DNA of 64,000 bases from Bin55 sp965116055 (GCA_965116055.1 OZ220466.1:744001-808000); one strand, 5' to 3'; shown: positions 11,666 through 21,926, numbered from the stretch's first letter. Numbers and translations: made by a program. The notes: generated from the letters alone by a model not told the origin.

Positions 11666-12622
11666 TTGACACTTATTGAAGCGTTCGAAGCATTGGCGCG
11701 GGGTCACGAATTAAATAGGGAGGAAGTTCCTACTGCGGTGCGGTCACAACTTGAGGCATTCGGCGTTCGCGTGAATGCAGACGGCATATTCGAATTTGAA
11801 TTTCACGATTGGTTAGACGCCGCTACGATACAAGATGAATTGAACTCGTCTACGCTCGGTTGGCTGCAGCAATTGGAGGTAGTCGCATGCACGGAAAGTA
11901 CCAACTCTGACTTACTGGCGCTATCGCGAGATAAGGAAATTGATGGCTGGATACGACTTGCGGAGGTTCAAACGCTAGGACGCGGTCGGCGCGGTCGGCG
12001 ATGGGTGTCGCCTTTTGCGGCCAACATTGCGTTGAGTATCGGCATCACGGTGAAATGCCAGGCCGCAGAGCTCGGTGCGATAGGACTTGCGGTTGGATTG
12101 CATGCGGCGACTGAGATACGTGCACTGGGCCTACGCAACGTACGCCTAAAGTGGCCGAACGATGTTTTGCTAGGTGAGTGCAAGATCGGGGGAATATTGA
12201 TCGAGCTTGCTGATCCAACTTCCCCTGCCACGCTTGTAATTGGTATTGGCATCAACGTGTTTGCAGCCCCTGGCGTTGATGTGACCGGTGACTATCTTGC
12301 CACGCAAATCGCACCATACCTGCAATCTTGCTCACGAAATTTTGTCGTCGCGCGACTGATCAATAGCACTTATGCAGCCGTGCGGCTTTACGAAGAGGCG
12401 GGATTTCCTGCGTTTAAGGCCGGTTGGGAGAAACTTGATGCATTACGTGGACAGCCAGTGGCTTTATTAGGGGTGGAACCATCTATTCGCGGTATTGGTA
12501 TTGGTGTCGATGCTGAAGGTGCATACTTAATTCGAACCGATGGTGGAACTGAACGCGTGATTGGTGGCGAATTAAGTGTCCGACTAGGTACTCGTGAAAG
12601 AGACCGTCATAGCGGTTCATAA
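11666..12622 (+). CDS. birA: biotin-[acetyl-CoA-carboxylase] ligase, BirA type
   Basis: 318 aa. It activates biotin to biotinyl-AMP and attaches it to the carboxyl carrier protein of acetyl-CoA carboxylase. GRGRRGRRW (105-113), KWPND (162-166) and the lysine before GGILIE (about 173) are the catalytic-loop and biotin-site motifs; a C-terminal SH3-like domain follows about 265-312. The N-terminal regulatory domain is about 16 residues shorter than in E. coli and no typical helix-turn-helix can be read, so the repressor role may be lost. The start is TTG at 11666, well supported by TAAGGAG eight bases upstream. Confidence 0.9.
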   Translation: MTLIEAFEALARGHELNREEVPTAVRSQLEAFGVRVNADGIFEFEFHDWLDAATIQDELNSSTLGWLQQLEVVACTESTNSDLLALSRDKEIDGWIRLAEVQTLGRGRRGRRWVSPFAANIALSIGITVKCQAAELGAIGLAVGLHAATEIRALGLRNVRLKWPNDVLLGECKIGGILIELADPTSPATLVIGIGINVFAAPGVDVTGDYLATQIAPYLQSCSRNFVVARLINSTYAAVRLYEEAGFPAFKAGWEKLDALRGQPVALLGVEPSIRGIGIGVDAEGAYLIRTDGGTERVIGGELSVRLGTRERDRHSGS

Positions 12623-12810
12623 CAATCGCGCTTCGCCAAAATGAAAGAGCACGGTTTGGCTTTCTCGAATAACGAGATTTAACTCAACAATTTCTAACGC
12701 GGATGTAGAGTTAGATAGATCCTTACTTATTGCGAGCGAACGAGACTGCAAAGGGTTTCGCGGCCAGTACTCGACACTAATTGAAAGGGATCGCCTTTTG
12801 AAAGGTTGCG

Positions 12811-15800
12811 CTAATCGGCCAGTTCTGTGATGGAGGTTTTCCGCTCACCAGGTGAGATCTGTCGAGCGCGAGATAACCAATTGCCTACCGTTTTCTTAAA
12901 GGTTTCCGGCAGGATTAGCAGTGCAGGCGTTACTACCAGCGTTAGGATGGTTGCGAACGCCAACCCAAAAGCGATGGCCTGCGCGAGTGGTACCCAGTAA
13001 CTCGACAAGTTACCACCCGATGTCCAGGTCCGATTGATGAAGTCAATGGATTGGTGACTTGCGAGAGGCAACAATCCGATCATTGTGGTGAGCATTGTTA
13101 ATACGACAGGTCGTAAACGTTGTAGACCCGTGATCGTTGCCAAGTGCTCGAGATCGTATTCTGGATGCTCTTTACGGTTCTGATTAAAGGTGTCAATCAA
13201 TACGATGCTGTTGTTTACCACAATACCGGCAAGTGCGATGATCCCTACCCCGCTGAGGATGACGCTAAACGGCGAACCGGTGATCGCTAACCCAAGAAAG
13301 ACGCCAGAAGTCGATAACACTACTGCAAAGATTGTCACGAACGCTTGATAGATGCTATTGAACTGCGTAACTAACAGAACGAACATCAGCATCAGCGCAA
13401 ACGAAAACGCTTTGGATATGAAGTCGATGGATTCAGCCTGATTTTCCGCAGTTCCTCTAAATCGAATATTGACTTGCGGGTCAAAGCCCTGTTCGTTGAT
13501 CCATGTTTGAATTTCATTGATTTTTTCAGCTGCGAAGACATCGGGCAGTAAGGCAGCTTGAATGGCATGGATGTTTTTATGATCGTGCCGCTGAATCGCA
13601 TCCTGACGGCTAACTGCACGACGCGTAACAAAATTTGAGATAGGCACTAAGCCACTATTCGTTGCTACTTGCAGCTCGTCTAATTGCGCAACGCTGCGGC
13701 TTTCGGCGGAGAATCGCACTCTAATATCGAGCGCCTCGTCGGCGTCGTTAGGCCGATATTCGCCGAGCTTGGCACCGTCGGTGATTAATTGCGCCGCTAG
13801 CCCGATGGTAGTTACATCAACGCCATATAGTGCGGCTTTCGCGCGGTCCACGTCGAGTTGCCATTCGAAACCTGGCAAAGGCAGGGTATCTTCTAGATCT
13901 CGTAATCCTTCGACGTTATGTATGAGGTGATCTCGAACGGCTTTGACAACGGGCATGAGTCGTTCGTGTTCTCGAGCTGCAAACTGGATGAAGACGGGTT
14001 TACCCTTATCAAGAAGACTGGCTTCGAATGGGTCGAGTTCGACAACGATGCCGCCAATTTGACGGGTCTTCTCACGAATTTCATGACTTATCTCAATACC
14101 GTTGCGGGTTCGTTGATTGGCTTCGTGCAATTCGAGCCAAATGCTGCCGATGACATCGGCGGTCGAACCGGCGCGGTAGGTTCGGTGTTGACCTTCGCCT
14201 ATCGCCATGTTGTTGGACACGAAGGTGCTCATTTCCTTAACGCCTTCAGTTTCGATGATCGCTTGTTCTACCTCCTTAACGATTTCATATGCTTCTTCAA
14301 TATTTAAGTTTCCGCGTGCGCGTACGATGGTTTGAAAATACACGGGATCGTTCTCATTGAAGAAGATCGTCCCGAGGTCTCTGATGTTGTAGAGCGAAAA
14401 AATGCCGTAGACGGTAAGGAGGATTGCCACAACAGTGAAAAAGGTATGACGAACCGCCGATGAAATAACGAGGCTATACCAGCGTGAAACGCCTTTGAGT
14501 TTTGTAAGATCGGTATTCCACGAATTCGCTTTGTGCGCCGGCACCACCCGGGTAGCGACATGCCTGGCTAACAAGCCGCCCATGCTGGGGATGAAAACCA
14601 ACGTGTAGAGTAACGAGCCTGTTAGTATGGCGATAAGCGAAAGCGGTAGGTACCGCATGTATTCGCCCACAGCACCCGGCCAGAATAGAAGGGGTAGAAA
14701 AGCTGCCACTGTGGTCGCAGTTGATGCCAATACGGGTGTAAACATTCGTCTCGTAGCGCCTGCGTACGCACTTTCGCCCGAATCTCCGGCGAGCATGCGC
14801 CGTTCGGCATCCTCTGTCACAATGATCGCGCCGTCGATCAGCATGCCAAGCGCCATCAACATGCCAAACATCACCATGAAGTTGAACGAGTGACCTAACA
14901 GCCAAAGCAATATCAACGCAAAAAGGAAAGACACAGGGATGGCAACCGCCACGATAACGCTGCTTCGAAACCCGATTGCGGGCAGCACGACAGCGAGGAC
15001 TAGGAATAGGGCGGTGGCGATATTGCCCTCGAGTTCCGTTACCTGCTGCAGGTTGAATGCGGATACATCGCGCGTGATGAATAACTCCATGTTGTCCGGC
15101 ACGCTCGGCTGAAAAACATCGACAGCGGCGCGTACCTCTTGGGCAACATCAATGGCATTTGCGCCGACCTGTTGATACACGAATAAAGACACGGTCTCCT
15201 TGCCGTTCACCCGGACATAGTGCATGCGGTCCTTGAAGGTTCGGCGAATCGTTGCGACATCGTCCAGCTTGACGACCGTTTCCCCATCGCTGTACAGCGG
15301 TAGATCCAAGAGATCGTTTGCCGTCTCAACGACGCTTGGAATCTTGAGCGAAACGCTCCCTTTACCGGCGTCAATCGCGCCGGCGGGAATGAGTTGATTG
15401 TTACGCGTTAGCGCGGCGTGCAGTTGCTCGACGGTGATACCGTTAGCTAGTAGATGGGCCGGTTTGATCGTGATCTCCAGTACTTCGTCACGATTGCCTT
15501 GAATCGTGACAGCTTGCACGCCCGAAATAGCTTCAAGGCGGTCGCTGAGCGCTCGTGCGGTTTTGAGTACCAATCGTTCGGAAGCCCAGTCGCTGGCGAA
15601 GTTGATTTGAAGGGTGGGATAGTCCGTGCTCGCTGTATCCTGCACGATGGGTTCTTCAGCGGTTGTGGGCAACTTAGGCTTTGCTCGGTTTACTGCTTCG
15701 CGAACGTCAGCTATGGCTTCTTCCGCGTCAATGGTGGATTCGAATTCGACGGACACGAACGCCACATGCTCCGCCCCGGTGCCGGCAATTTCCTTGACGT

Positions 15801-16032
15801 TGTCGAGAGTTTTTAATTCGAGTTCAATGGGTCGCACGAGCAGTCGAACAGCATCCTCGGGGGAGATACCCTCGTGAACGATGGTGATAACGAAATAAGG
15901 CATCTCAACGTGGGGTTCGCTTTCGGTTGGAATCGAAAGTCGCGCGACCACGCCGAAAATCATGATGCCAAACATGACAAATAGCACGGAGCGTTTGTGC
16001 CCCACAGCTATGTTGATGAGTTGGTCTTTCAT
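12811..16032 (-). CDS. RND efflux transporter, AcrB/HAE1-like inner-membrane pump
   Basis: 1073 aa with the RND plan: one N-terminal helix (14-31), a large periplasmic loop, six helices from about 335 to 535, a second loop, and six helices after about 860. It would exchange protons for drugs or other amphiphiles. The proton-relay helix reads MLIDGAII, so Asp400 matches AcrB Asp407 but the Asp408 position is Gly401; in the late helix NNSIVLID replaces the AcrB lysine (940) by Asn. This marks a separate HAE1 subgroup rather than an AcrB orthologue. The membrane-fusion partner lies 48 bp upstream on the same strand; no outer-membrane TolC-like gene is near. Confidence 0.9.
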   Translation of the reverse strand: MKDQLINIAVGHKRSVLFVMFGIMIFGVVARLSIPTESEPHVEMPYFVITIVHEGISPEDAVRLLVRPIELELKTLDNVKEIAGTGAEHVAFVSVEFESTIDAEEAIADVREAVNRAKPKLPTTAEEPIVQDTASTDYPTLQINFASDWASERLVLKTARALSDRLEAISGVQAVTIQGNRDEVLEITIKPAHLLANGITVEQLHAALTRNNQLIPAGAIDAGKGSVSLKIPSVVETANDLLDLPLYSDGETVVKLDDVATIRRTFKDRMHYVRVNGKETVSLFVYQQVGANAIDVAQEVRAAVDVFQPSVPDNMELFITRDVSAFNLQQVTELEGNIATALFLVLAVVLPAIGFRSSVIVAVAIPVSFLFALILLWLLGHSFNFMVMFGMLMALGMLIDGAIIVTEDAERRMLAGDSGESAYAGATRRMFTPVLASTATTVAAFLPLLFWPGAVGEYMRYLPLSLIAILTGSLLYTLVFIPSMGGLLARHVATRVVPAHKANSWNTDLTKLKGVSRWYSLVISSAVRHTFFTVVAILLTVYGIFSLYNIRDLGTIFFNENDPVYFQTIVRARGNLNIEEAYEIVKEVEQAIIETEGVKEMSTFVSNNMAIGEGQHRTYRAGSTADVIGSIWLELHEANQRTRNGIEISHEIREKTRQIGGIVVELDPFEASLLDKGKPVFIQFAAREHERLMPVVKAVRDHLIHNVEGLRDLEDTLPLPGFEWQLDVDRAKAALYGVDVTTIGLAAQLITDGAKLGEYRPNDADEALDIRVRFSAESRSVAQLDELQVATNSGLVPISNFVTRRAVSRQDAIQRHDHKNIHAIQAALLPDVFAAEKINEIQTWINEQGFDPQVNIRFRGTAENQAESIDFISKAFSFALMLMFVLLVTQFNSIYQAFVTIFAVVLSTSGVFLGLAITGSPFSVILSGVGIIALAGIVVNNSIVLIDTFNQNRKEHPEYDLEHLATITGLQRLRPVVLTMLTTMIGLLPLASHQSIDFINRTWTSGGNLSSYWVPLAQAIAFGLAFATILTLVVTPALLILPETFKKTVGNWLSRARQISPGERKTSITELAD

Positions 16033-16080
16033 CGGATTACGCTACGGCAGTGGCGCTGCCTGTCAACAGCATCAAAGAGG

Positions 16081-17187
16081 TTAGCTGGACACCCACTGAA
16101 CATGAACAATTTGCCCCGCGGCAACTAAGTCTTGCCCTGATATGACGATCGCAATTTCAGGTGGGAGTCCGGCGACCCATACTCCATCGCGGTCTTCCGC
16201 AATGATCGCTATTTCGTGAAATTCGACACGCGAATCGTTGACGCTATGGATCCCGAGCACCCCGGCATCACCAAGTACTAATAGTGCGGCCGATATTTGA
16301 TGCGCTGAATAAGTCTTCAACGGCAAATCGACTTCCGCCGTAATGCCGGCTCTGATTTCGTAGCGCAAATTCGGTACGACAATTTCGACACGAAACGTGC
16401 GCGACGCATCTTTGGCTTGTTTCCCCACGAATGAAACAGTACCGCTGATCATCTGTCCCGTCGCAAGCGAAGCGGTGGCCTTTGTGCCAAGCGTAATCTT
16501 TGTAATGTATTGCTCGGCGACATGCACGACTGCATAGATAGGATCAAGTTCGAGCACGGTTGCACAAGGTGTGCCGGGTACGAGGTAATCGCCGACGGTA
16601 GCGTGTACGCGCTCAACGAACCCCGAAACGGGCGCCCGTACGACGGTATTGTCGAGTGCCTGCTTGGCAAGTATGAGCGCATGTTGGGACGCGCTGAGTT
16701 GTGCTTTGGCAGCGACTACGGCGGATTCCATTTGATAATCATTTTCTCGTAACTGCAGGGCGCCGTCATGTTCGAATGTTGCTAATAAAACAGCGTCTTG
16801 CGCGGCCGCGACACTTGCTTCTCGATCGTTGACCTCAAGGGTACAGAGTGGGTCCCCTCGTTTTACCGTTGCGCCGTCTTCGACGTTACGTTGGACAACC
16901 CGCCCGACGGTTTCAGACTTAATGACTGTGATGCGTTTGACCTCGGTCTTCCCATGGAGGGTAAGCGTTCGTGGCTTTTCTTGGGCGAAACTGCGGCGGG
17001 CGCGTACGGTGATGGGCGGATGCTGCTTGGCTTGCTCTTCGACTGCTTTGTTTAGTTCGGCAATGCTTGGTTGAATTCCAGCATCGTCCTTCGGGAGGAC
17101 TCCGGATAACAGCCAAATGAGCGCCAATCCTAGTACAGTGGCGGTTGCGGTCAAGCGCCATATCAACGATGGCGACAGACTAAACAT
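16081..17187 (-). CDS. RND efflux membrane-fusion (periplasmic adaptor) protein
   Basis: 368 aa. An N-terminal membrane anchor (about 8-27) is followed by a short helical region and the lipoyl/barrel halves. The order RVVQRNVEDGATVKRGDPLC (about 92-111) ... VVRAPVSGFVERV (about 183-195) ... barrel is that of HlyD/AcrA-type adaptors. The hairpin is short. It lacks a lipobox, so it is anchored by its first helix. It precedes the RND pump gene and should bridge it to an outer-membrane channel encoded elsewhere. Confidence 0.88.
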   Translation of the reverse strand: MFSLSPSLIWRLTATATVLGLALIWLLSGVLPKDDAGIQPSIAELNKAVEEQAKQHPPITVRARRSFAQEKPRTLTLHGKTEVKRITVIKSETVGRVVQRNVEDGATVKRGDPLCTLEVNDREASVAAAQDAVLLATFEHDGALQLRENDYQMESAVVAAKAQLSASQHALILAKQALDNTVVRAPVSGFVERVHATVGDYLVPGTPCATVLELDPIYAVVHVAEQYITKITLGTKATASLATGQMISGTVSFVGKQAKDASRTFRVEIVVPNLRYEIRAGITAEVDLPLKTYSAHQISAALLVLGDAGVLGIHSVNDSRVEFHEIAIIAEDRDGVWVAGLPPEIAIVISGQDLVAAGQIVHVQWVSS

Positions 17188-17516
17188 AACCCGAGCAATT
17201 TACGACGCGTCGCTAGTTTTGTACTATACACTAAAGCGAACCCCACAGAGCGAGATGATTGACGCGTTTTGCAGTTTCTGTCGTGGGAGCATCGGTGCGA
17301 CTCTTCCGCATGAGATTGCTTGCTGTTCAAACAGTGCGTTTTAGCAACGTAAGACTAGATTGGTTTCTATATCTTCGGTGTGTATTTGAGTTCTTTATAG
17401 TTTGATGTGCCTATAGGCTTTTACGGCTAGATTAGTAATCTTTCGGCGCCGGCGGACTCTTCCATTGAAATGCGCGTTTGTGTATACTCGCATGTGAAGC
17501 TTCCTTAGTGTTCGTG
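17188..17516. promoter_or_regulatory. divergent promoter region between the efflux operon and DUF1800 gene
   Basis: 329 bp without a supported gene. On the minus strand TATAGT (17228-17223) is a -10-like box ahead of the adaptor gene, followed by the palindrome CGACGCGTCG (17203-17212), placed where a local repressor could bind. On the plus strand TATACT (17483-17488) could be the -10 for the DUF1800 gene. No clear -35 boxes. Confidence 0.3.
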
Positions 17517-19223
17517 ATGCCATTCCGAGTTGCGGTTCGGCTCTTGGGCTTGTCAATGCTCAGCGTTGTTTTGGTAGCATGCGGCGGTGGTTCAACAAAG
17601 CCCGTTGCTCCAATTCAGCCGGTCGGACCTGTCCGTCCTCCGCCTCCGTTGGGGCCAACGCTTACTGAACTGCAAGCAGCATCGGCGTTTGCAAGTCGAG
17701 CGACCTTTGGTATGCCCTACGAAGGCATCGTAGCTATTGCTGAAGCCGGCCACGAAGCGTGGTTGGAAGAACAGTTGGCGATGGAACCTACATCCCACTT
17801 AGCGTTCGCTGATGAATTGGTGAGGCGTCGTGATGCGGGCGATTTCAAGCCGGCTGACGATGGCATACTGCTCACTATTACGTTTTGGCGCGGCACATGG
17901 TGGAATCGCGCTATGACCGCGCCCGATCAAGTGCAACAACGTGTTGCATACGCGCTAAGTCAGATTTTTGTCGTATCCGATATTGACATCTTACGTGACA
18001 ATCCGCCGGCGCTTACGAGCTATATGGATATGCTCCTTAAGGGGACAACCGGCAATTTTCGCGACCTCCTATTGGATGTAGCGTTGCATCCTGCCATGGG
18101 TATCTACTTAAGCCATGTAAACAATCGCAAAGCCGACCCCGAGAACAACATCTTTCCGGATGAAAACTTTGCGCGGGAGGTCATGCAACTATTCAGTATT
18201 GGTTTATTCGAGCTGAATACGGACGGTACGTACCAATTAGACGCGGCAGGGCAGCTGATTCCAACATACGACATACGTGTCATTCGCGAATACGCGAAAG
18301 TTTTTACTGGACTCTCGTATAGCGGCCCAGATGCAAGATTCGGCCGGTGGCAACCGTACTTTCGCGAACCAATGCAAATGTTTGAGGAACATCATTCGCC
18401 TGACGAGAAGCGCTTGTTAAGTGGCGTCGTCGTGCCGTCGGACCAGTCTGGCATGGACGATATCCAGATGGCGATTGACAGTCTGTTCGATCATCCAAAC
18501 GTAGGACCATTCATCGGCCGTCAATTAATCCAACGCTTGACTTCGTCCAATCCATCTGCGGCGTATGTCGAGCGCGTGGCGCGTGCGTTCAATGGCGAAG
18601 GGAGCGGTGTGCGAGGCGATATGAAGGCGGTGGTCAAAGCGATATTGCTTGACCCAGAAGTGGTGCGTCCGCCGAGCCCTGCCACCTTCGGTAAGCTGCG
18701 TGAACCTGTATTACGACTGACCGCGTTAGCGCGTCAATTCAATGCTGAGTGCGAGGATGGATTGTTCTATAACAATGGCTATCGGATGCACTACCACGGC
18801 CAGCAGCATCCACTTAATGCGCCGAGTGTGTTCAATTTCTATTCGCCGTTTCATTCGCCTGCAGGGCCGCTGGCGGAACAAAATCTCGTGGCGCCGGAAT
18901 TTCAAATTACAACGGCTACGACGGTGATCAATATGGTCAATCTCATTGATCTAGGCTTATTCCACGATGATCAGCTGTTCTCACCGAGCGAACCGTTCAC
19001 GCCTACGAATATCAATATTGACGACTATGTGGAATTGGCCGAGGATGTTGATGCGTTAATCGACCGTTTAGACCTCGTGATGACTGCGGGCAAGCTTGAT
19101 GCGCCTACGCGCTTGCGAATTAAGCTAGGTATCGAAAGCGTAGGCGAGTCGAATTTGGTCGACCGAGTTCGCCACGCAATCTACTTATTTGCCATGTCGC
19201 CTACCTATGTCGTAGAGAGCTGA
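17517..19223 (+). CDS. DUF1800 family lipoprotein
   Basis: 568 aa from the ATG at 17517. The start MPFRVAVRLLGLSMLSVVLV followed by Ala-Cys and Gly-Gly-Gly is a lipoprotein signal peptide with lipobox LVAC, so the protein is exported and lipid-anchored; this is why the ATG is preferred to a TTG at 17478. The body carries the DUF1800 pattern (ASRATFGMPYEGI near 50, DENFAREVMQLFSIG near 220, and a late Asn-Phe-Tyr-Ser-Pro). It overlaps no neighbour and is followed 3 bp later by the DUF1501 gene, its constant partner. The biochemical role is unknown. Confidence 0.88.
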   Translation: MPFRVAVRLLGLSMLSVVLVACGGGSTKPVAPIQPVGPVRPPPPLGPTLTELQAASAFASRATFGMPYEGIVAIAEAGHEAWLEEQLAMEPTSHLAFADELVRRRDAGDFKPADDGILLTITFWRGTWWNRAMTAPDQVQQRVAYALSQIFVVSDIDILRDNPPALTSYMDMLLKGTTGNFRDLLLDVALHPAMGIYLSHVNNRKADPENNIFPDENFAREVMQLFSIGLFELNTDGTYQLDAAGQLIPTYDIRVIREYAKVFTGLSYSGPDARFGRWQPYFREPMQMFEEHHSPDEKRLLSGVVVPSDQSGMDDIQMAIDSLFDHPNVGPFIGRQLIQRLTSSNPSAAYVERVARAFNGEGSGVRGDMKAVVKAILLDPEVVRPPSPATFGKLREPVLRLTALARQFNAECEDGLFYNNGYRMHYHGQQHPLNAPSVFNFYSPFHSPAGPLAEQNLVAPEFQITTATTVINMVNLIDLGLFHDDQLFSPSEPFTPTNINIDDYVELAEDVDALIDRLDLVMTAGKLDAPTRLRIKLGIESVGESNLVDRVRHAIYLFAMSPTYVVES

Positions 19224-19226
19224 ACG

Positions 19227-20609
19227 ATGGCGTCGCGCAGAACGTTTTTAACGCATAGTTGTGGTATGGGCGCAGCCGTAGCTACATCGGCTAGCACCTT
19301 GTTGTCAATGGCATTCGCAAGACAAACAGCCGCTGCACATCATGAAGGCGACTATAAGGCGCTGGTTTGCATCATGCTTGCTGGCGGTAATGATGCCTAC
19401 AACATGTTAGTTCCCTACGACCAGGATCAGTATGAGGAATATCGCATCTTTCGTGCTGATTTAGCGCTTCCACGTGAGGATTTGTTAGCGCTGCCACCGA
19501 ATAGCGAAGGGCGGACATTCGGTCTTCATCCTGGTATGGCGGAACTTGAGGAACTCTATCGCGATGGCGAAGTGGCGCTTGTTAATAACGTTGGCACGTT
19601 GATAGAACCCATTGACCCGGTCGACTTGCAGGCAGGTCGCGCGCGTGTTCCGGTAGGGCTCTACTCCCATTCCGATCAGCAAATGCAATGGCAGACGGCA
19701 GTGAGCTACAGTCGCAGTGCGACCCAGGGATGGGCCGGACGCATTGCCGATTTACAGGGGCCGGAGCTGTCAAACGGCATTTCAATGAATATTTCGTTGA
19801 GTGGTACGAATGTGTTTCAAAGCGGTGCTCAAGCCGTTCCTTACAACATTCATGCACAAGGCGATGGCGCACAGACTATTTGGGCGTACGGAGACGACGG
19901 CGGCTATAACGGCCGTCGAAAACAGATGATAGACGATGTGTTTGGGGTCGTGCACGAGAACATACTCCGAAATGAGTATGCGGTTCGAATGCGCAAAGCC
20001 ATCGACAATGCCGAAACGTTTATTGAGGCTATTCAGCAGGCCCCGGAAATACGCACGACATTTATCAATCAGCCTTTGTCTTCTGCTCTGCATCAGATCG
20101 CACGCGTTATTTCGGTACGAGATCTATTGGGAGCGGTACGTCAAACGTTTTATGTTGTTATCGGCGGGTGGGACCATCATGATGAAGTCTTGAATAATCA
20201 AGCTCGCATGCTACCGTACGTGAGTCGAGCTATGCGCCAGTTTCGCGAAGCGCTACGCGAACTTGATATCTACGACAAGGTCACGGTCTTTACAGTATCT
20301 GATTTTGGTCGCACTTTAACTTCGAACGGTAAAGGCTCCGACCATGGATGGGGCGCACATCATTTAATCATGGGTGGCGCGGTCAACGGCGGTCGTATGT
20401 ATGGAACGTATCCAACGTTGCATCAAAAACATCCCATGGATACAGGCCGCGGGGTCTTCATGCCGACGACTAGCACCGAAGAATATTTTGCCGAGCTAGC
20501 TTTGTGGTTTGGCGTTCCCGCGAGCGATCTAGACCGTGTATTGCCTAATGTGCGCAATTTCTATTCGCCGGGATCAACCGAGCCGCCGATAGGCTACATG
20601 AAGAGCTAG
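19227..20609 (+). CDS. DUF1501 family protein, Tat-exported
   Basis: 460 aa. The N-terminus SRRTFLTHSCGMGAAVATSA is a twin-arginine signal peptide. The body has the sulfatase/alkaline-phosphatase-like DUF1501 features: LAGGNDAYNMLVP near 51-63, SHSDQQMQWQT near 150, and VFTVSDFGRTLTSNG with a following DHGWGAHHL near 355-380. It lies 3 bp after the DUF1800 lipoprotein gene; the pair is found together in many bacteria, presumably acting in the periplasm. The substrate is unknown. Confidence 0.88.
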   Translation: MASRRTFLTHSCGMGAAVATSASTLLSMAFARQTAAAHHEGDYKALVCIMLAGGNDAYNMLVPYDQDQYEEYRIFRADLALPREDLLALPPNSEGRTFGLHPGMAELEELYRDGEVALVNNVGTLIEPIDPVDLQAGRARVPVGLYSHSDQQMQWQTAVSYSRSATQGWAGRIADLQGPELSNGISMNISLSGTNVFQSGAQAVPYNIHAQGDGAQTIWAYGDDGGYNGRRKQMIDDVFGVVHENILRNEYAVRMRKAIDNAETFIEAIQQAPEIRTTFINQPLSSALHQIARVISVRDLLGAVRQTFYVVIGGWDHHDEVLNNQARMLPYVSRAMRQFREALRELDIYDKVTVFTVSDFGRTLTSNGKGSDHGWGAHHLIMGGAVNGGRMYGTYPTLHQKHPMDTGRGVFMPTTSTEEYFAELALWFGVPASDLDRVLPNVRNFYSPGSTEPPIGYMKS

Positions 20610-20744
20610 TCGTTTAGAACAGGCGACGCAAGGCTAGTCAATGAGTGTTTCAATCACGTTTCACTCAATGGCAGAATAGTATTGACGCTTCTTCGTAGCC
20701 GCATGTGCAAACTGCTCAGCCTTGTGTATCCATGATGAATACTT

Positions 20745-21608
20745 TTGATTAACACGCCTCCTAGCCGATTCATGGTCCAGCCTGGCACGCGAATCGATTT
20801 AAGCAAATTGCCGACTAGTCCAAGCGTTTTTTCGCTCAGTAAGAAAAAAGCAAGTGACTTGTTAAGGGTGTGCGTTGAACGTCTGTCGGATCTTCAAACT
20901 CGTTTGTTTGCAGAGCGAGCGCAGTCGCTGCTCTTGATTTTCCAGGGTATGGACGCATCGGGCAAGGATAGTACGATCCGTCATGTCACCACCGGTGTTA
21001 ATCCTGCAGGCATTCGCGTCCACTCCTACGGCGTTCCCACCAAGGACGATTTAGCCCAATCGTACTTTCAGAGGCATTGGCGTGACCTGCCGATTCAGGG
21101 CAATATCGGCATACACAATCGATCTCACTACGAGGAAGTCGTCGTGACGCGAGTTCATCCCGCGCTCCTCAAGCTACGGGGATTTAAGACGAGCGCAGCC
21201 GATGAGTCTTTTTGGCAGGAGCGCTTTGAGGATATACGGGCATTTGAGCGGCATCTGACGCGCCAAAGTCGCACTTCAATTATTAAATTCTTCTTGCATT
21301 TATCGAAAGACGAGCAACTCAAAAGGTTGATCGAACGCTTAGACGATCCCAATAAAAATTGGAAATTCGATATTAGTGATGTTCGAGAGCGTCTTTATTG
21401 GGATGATTACCAGCACGCCTATAACGAAGCAATTACGGCGACTGCGATTGAACAGGCTCCATGGTATGTTATTCCAGCTGATGTAAAGCGGTTTGCACGT
21501 TTAGCGGTGGCAGAGATTGTAGTTGAGAAATTGATCGCCATGAATCCACAATTCCCTGCACCGGCAGCCAATGTGGAGAAGGCAAAACGGGCCTTACAGC
21601 GGACCTAA
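20745..21608 (+). CDS. polyphosphate kinase 2 family (PPK2) protein
   Basis: 287 aa. Walker A GMDASGKDSTIRHV (about 68-81), the family block with HNRSHYEEVVVTRVHP (about 126-141) and the lid/arginine segment near 185-215 identify a PPK2 phosphotransferase, which makes nucleoside di- or triphosphates from polyphosphate. Class and preferred nucleotide cannot be told by eye. The start is either TTG at 20745 or ATG at 20772; the family's MVQPG-like opening begins at the ATG, and neither has a strong ribosome site. It stands alone ahead of the tRNA cluster. Confidence 0.88.
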   Translation: MINTPPSRFMVQPGTRIDLSKLPTSPSVFSLSKKKASDLLRVCVERLSDLQTRLFAERAQSLLLIFQGMDASGKDSTIRHVTTGVNPAGIRVHSYGVPTKDDLAQSYFQRHWRDLPIQGNIGIHNRSHYEEVVVTRVHPALLKLRGFKTSAADESFWQERFEDIRAFERHLTRQSRTSIIKFFLHLSKDEQLKRLIERLDDPNKNWKFDISDVRERLYWDDYQHAYNEAITATAIEQAPWYVIPADVKRFARLAVAEIVVEKLIAMNPQFPAPAANVEKAKRALQRT

Positions 21609-21686
21609 TTCGCACTGTTGGATGGCCAACTGTTAGGCGCCTTTCGTAGAATTCGCACTGTGTCGCCGCATGCGGCTGGATGTCGT

Positions 21687-21762
21687 GCCGCCATAGCTCA
21701 GCCGGTAGAGCAGCTCACTTGTAATGAGAAGGTCCAGGGTTCAATTCCTTGTGGCGGCACCA
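21687..21762 (+). tRNA. thrU: tRNA-Thr (anticodon TGT)
   Basis: Perfect acceptor stem GCCGCCA/TGGCGGC, anticodon loop CTTGTAA (TGT) and encoded CCA. First of five tRNAs in the same order as the E. coli thrU-tyrU-glyT-thrT cluster. Confidence 0.97.
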
Positions 21763-21926
21763 ATCAGGTTTTGTAGGCTCAACGCACTGTTCGTTTGAGG
21801 CGGCAATTGGTCAGTTTGCGTTGTTATCCTGTGCAGACATTGCTAGGATTTATGCTTTCGCCGCGATGTGGGGTTGACACAGAGGGAGTGGTTGGAGAAA
21901 ATGTTGCGCCTATATTTACGCGTGCG

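Noticed and set aside
13893..15877. Open frames opposite the RND pump gene
   Set aside because: Shadow frames of a strong coding sequence in the other strand.
20641..20667. TGAGTG/CACTCA hairpin after the DUF1501 gene as a terminator
   Set aside because: Short stem, large loop and no T run.
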